The notes under the pieces are model-generated. The model was not told the origin of the DNA. It did no database searches and saw only the letters and a program-made list of their open reading frames with translations. From positions 1 to 14,263 of the forward strand of contig JAWLCV010000092.1 of the NCBI GenBank assembly GCA_041686955.1: DNA of 14,263 nt. Direction: 5' to 3'. The stretch is from UBA7803 sp041686955. Its GTDB lineage: Bacteria; Pseudomonadota; Gammaproteobacteria; Pseudomonadales; Azotimanducaceae. Shown here piece by piece: positions 13,942-14,263 of this stretch. Numbering within the stretch: position 1 is the stretch's first letter; the number at the start of each line of letters is the position of its first letter. The position numbers were made by a program, and so were the translations under genes.

Positions 13942-14263
13942 TTACTGGAGGGCAGACAATGCTTTGTCCAGCAATTCGAAATTGGACCGTTCCCGGTATC
14001 CATGACTGTGATAGAACTTCCTCGCCTTCTCGTTCCGCCGTGCCAACTGCAAGGACACGTTCGTGCATCCAACACGGGAAAACTCCGTCTCGGCAGCGAG
14101 AAGGAGATGGGTGCCGAATCGCAATCCTCGGTGCGAGGGTAGAATGAAGAATTCGTCGATCTCTGCGGTGAGGCCCAGGTGCTCCAGGCTGAACACGTAG
14201 ACCGCCAGCAGATACCCGACCGGCAAATCACCATCCCGGGCGATCCACGCCGATCCAAGGGCA
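13942..14263 (-). CDS. GNAT-family N-acetyltransferase, C-terminal part (5' end outside window)
   Basis: The frame is open to the right edge and reads upstream as SAWIARDGDLPVGYLLAVYV without a start, so the N-terminus lies beyond 14263. The GNAT core is clear: strand 4 LTAEIDEFFILPSHRG, the acetyl-CoA loop RGLRFGTHLLLAAE, and strand 5 with the helix NEKARKFYHSHGYRERSNFELLDKAL. The usual Q/R-x-x-G-x-G/A loop reads R-G-L-R-F-G here, with Arg in place of the first conserved Gly, so acetyl-CoA binding may be slightly altered. Acceptor unknown (amine, peptide or drug). It sits 21 nt upstream of the hydrolase gene on the same strand. Confidence 0.85.
   Translation of the reverse strand, partial: ALGSAWIARDGDLPVGYLLAVYVFSLEHLGLTAEIDEFFILPSHRGLRFGTHLLLAAETEFSRVGCTNVSLQLARRNEKARKFYHSHGYRERSNFELLDKALSALQ

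Noticed and set aside
9940..14263. Run of small same-strand accessory genes as an integron cassette array
   Set aside because: Gene types and orientation fit, but I found no paired attC core sites (GTTRRRY with RYYYAAC) between genes, gap sizes vary widely, several genes have operon-like spacing, and no integrase is present.

Overview
This is GC-rich bacterial DNA with dense coding, short gaps and strong GC preference at third codon positions. The gene families suggest a Gammaproteobacterium or related Pseudomonadota, probably a free-living environmental species: an outer-membrane lipoprotein with a GGGGSS tether, a NarL-type two-component pair, GFA enzymes, and a phosphotransferase next to a luciferase-like oxidoreductase. 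No rRNA, tRNA, CRISPR array, insertion sequence, integrase or phage gene is visible, and I cannot name the species.

Left arm, plus strand (1-2992): the 3' end of an alpha/beta hydrolase, then a tightly spaced cassette of a zinc-binding GFA enzyme, an APH-fold phosphotransferase and an LLM-class flavin oxidoreductase. The last three start 8-9 nt after the preceding stop or have good ribosome binding sites, so they probably form one operon for modifying or degrading a small molecule. The substrate is not evident.

Middle, minus strand (3013-9835): two ASCH-domain genes overlap by 7 nt. The upstream one carries a winged-helix tail and looks shortened inside its ASCH domain. Next comes a 759-residue lipoprotein made of 14 beta-propeller repeats (two sets of seven) on a PPPAEE-repeat stalk. 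Beyond it, transcribed towards it, lies a probable operon: an exported cupin, a polytopic histidine kinase, and a NarL/FixJ response regulator that overlaps the kinase by 7 nt. The lipoprotein is directly downstream of the regulator and could be part of the same surface-sensing module, though that is inference.

Right arm, minus strand (9940-14263): small single-domain accessory genes. Read in the direction of transcription they are a GNAT acetyltransferase (cut by the window edge), a membrane-anchored alpha/beta hydrolase, a possible small ORF or readthrough extension, a Tat-exported TraB/GumN-like protein (DUF5694 type), a GIY-YIG protein, a GyrI-like effector-binding protein, a DUF1697 protein and a second GFA enzyme. 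These resemble general stress or accessory genes more than one pathway.

No gene-free stretch exceeds 300 bases. Short hairpins without a T-tract lie within a few bases of the stop codon of five genes that appear to end transcription units, and are the likely 3' ends. I see no clearly new multi-gene defence or mobile system. The most unusual features are the 7+7 propeller lipoprotein, the shortened ASCH-winged-helix protein, the kinase with an altered ATP-binding G1 box, and the in-frame ORF after a TGA-C stop at 13129.
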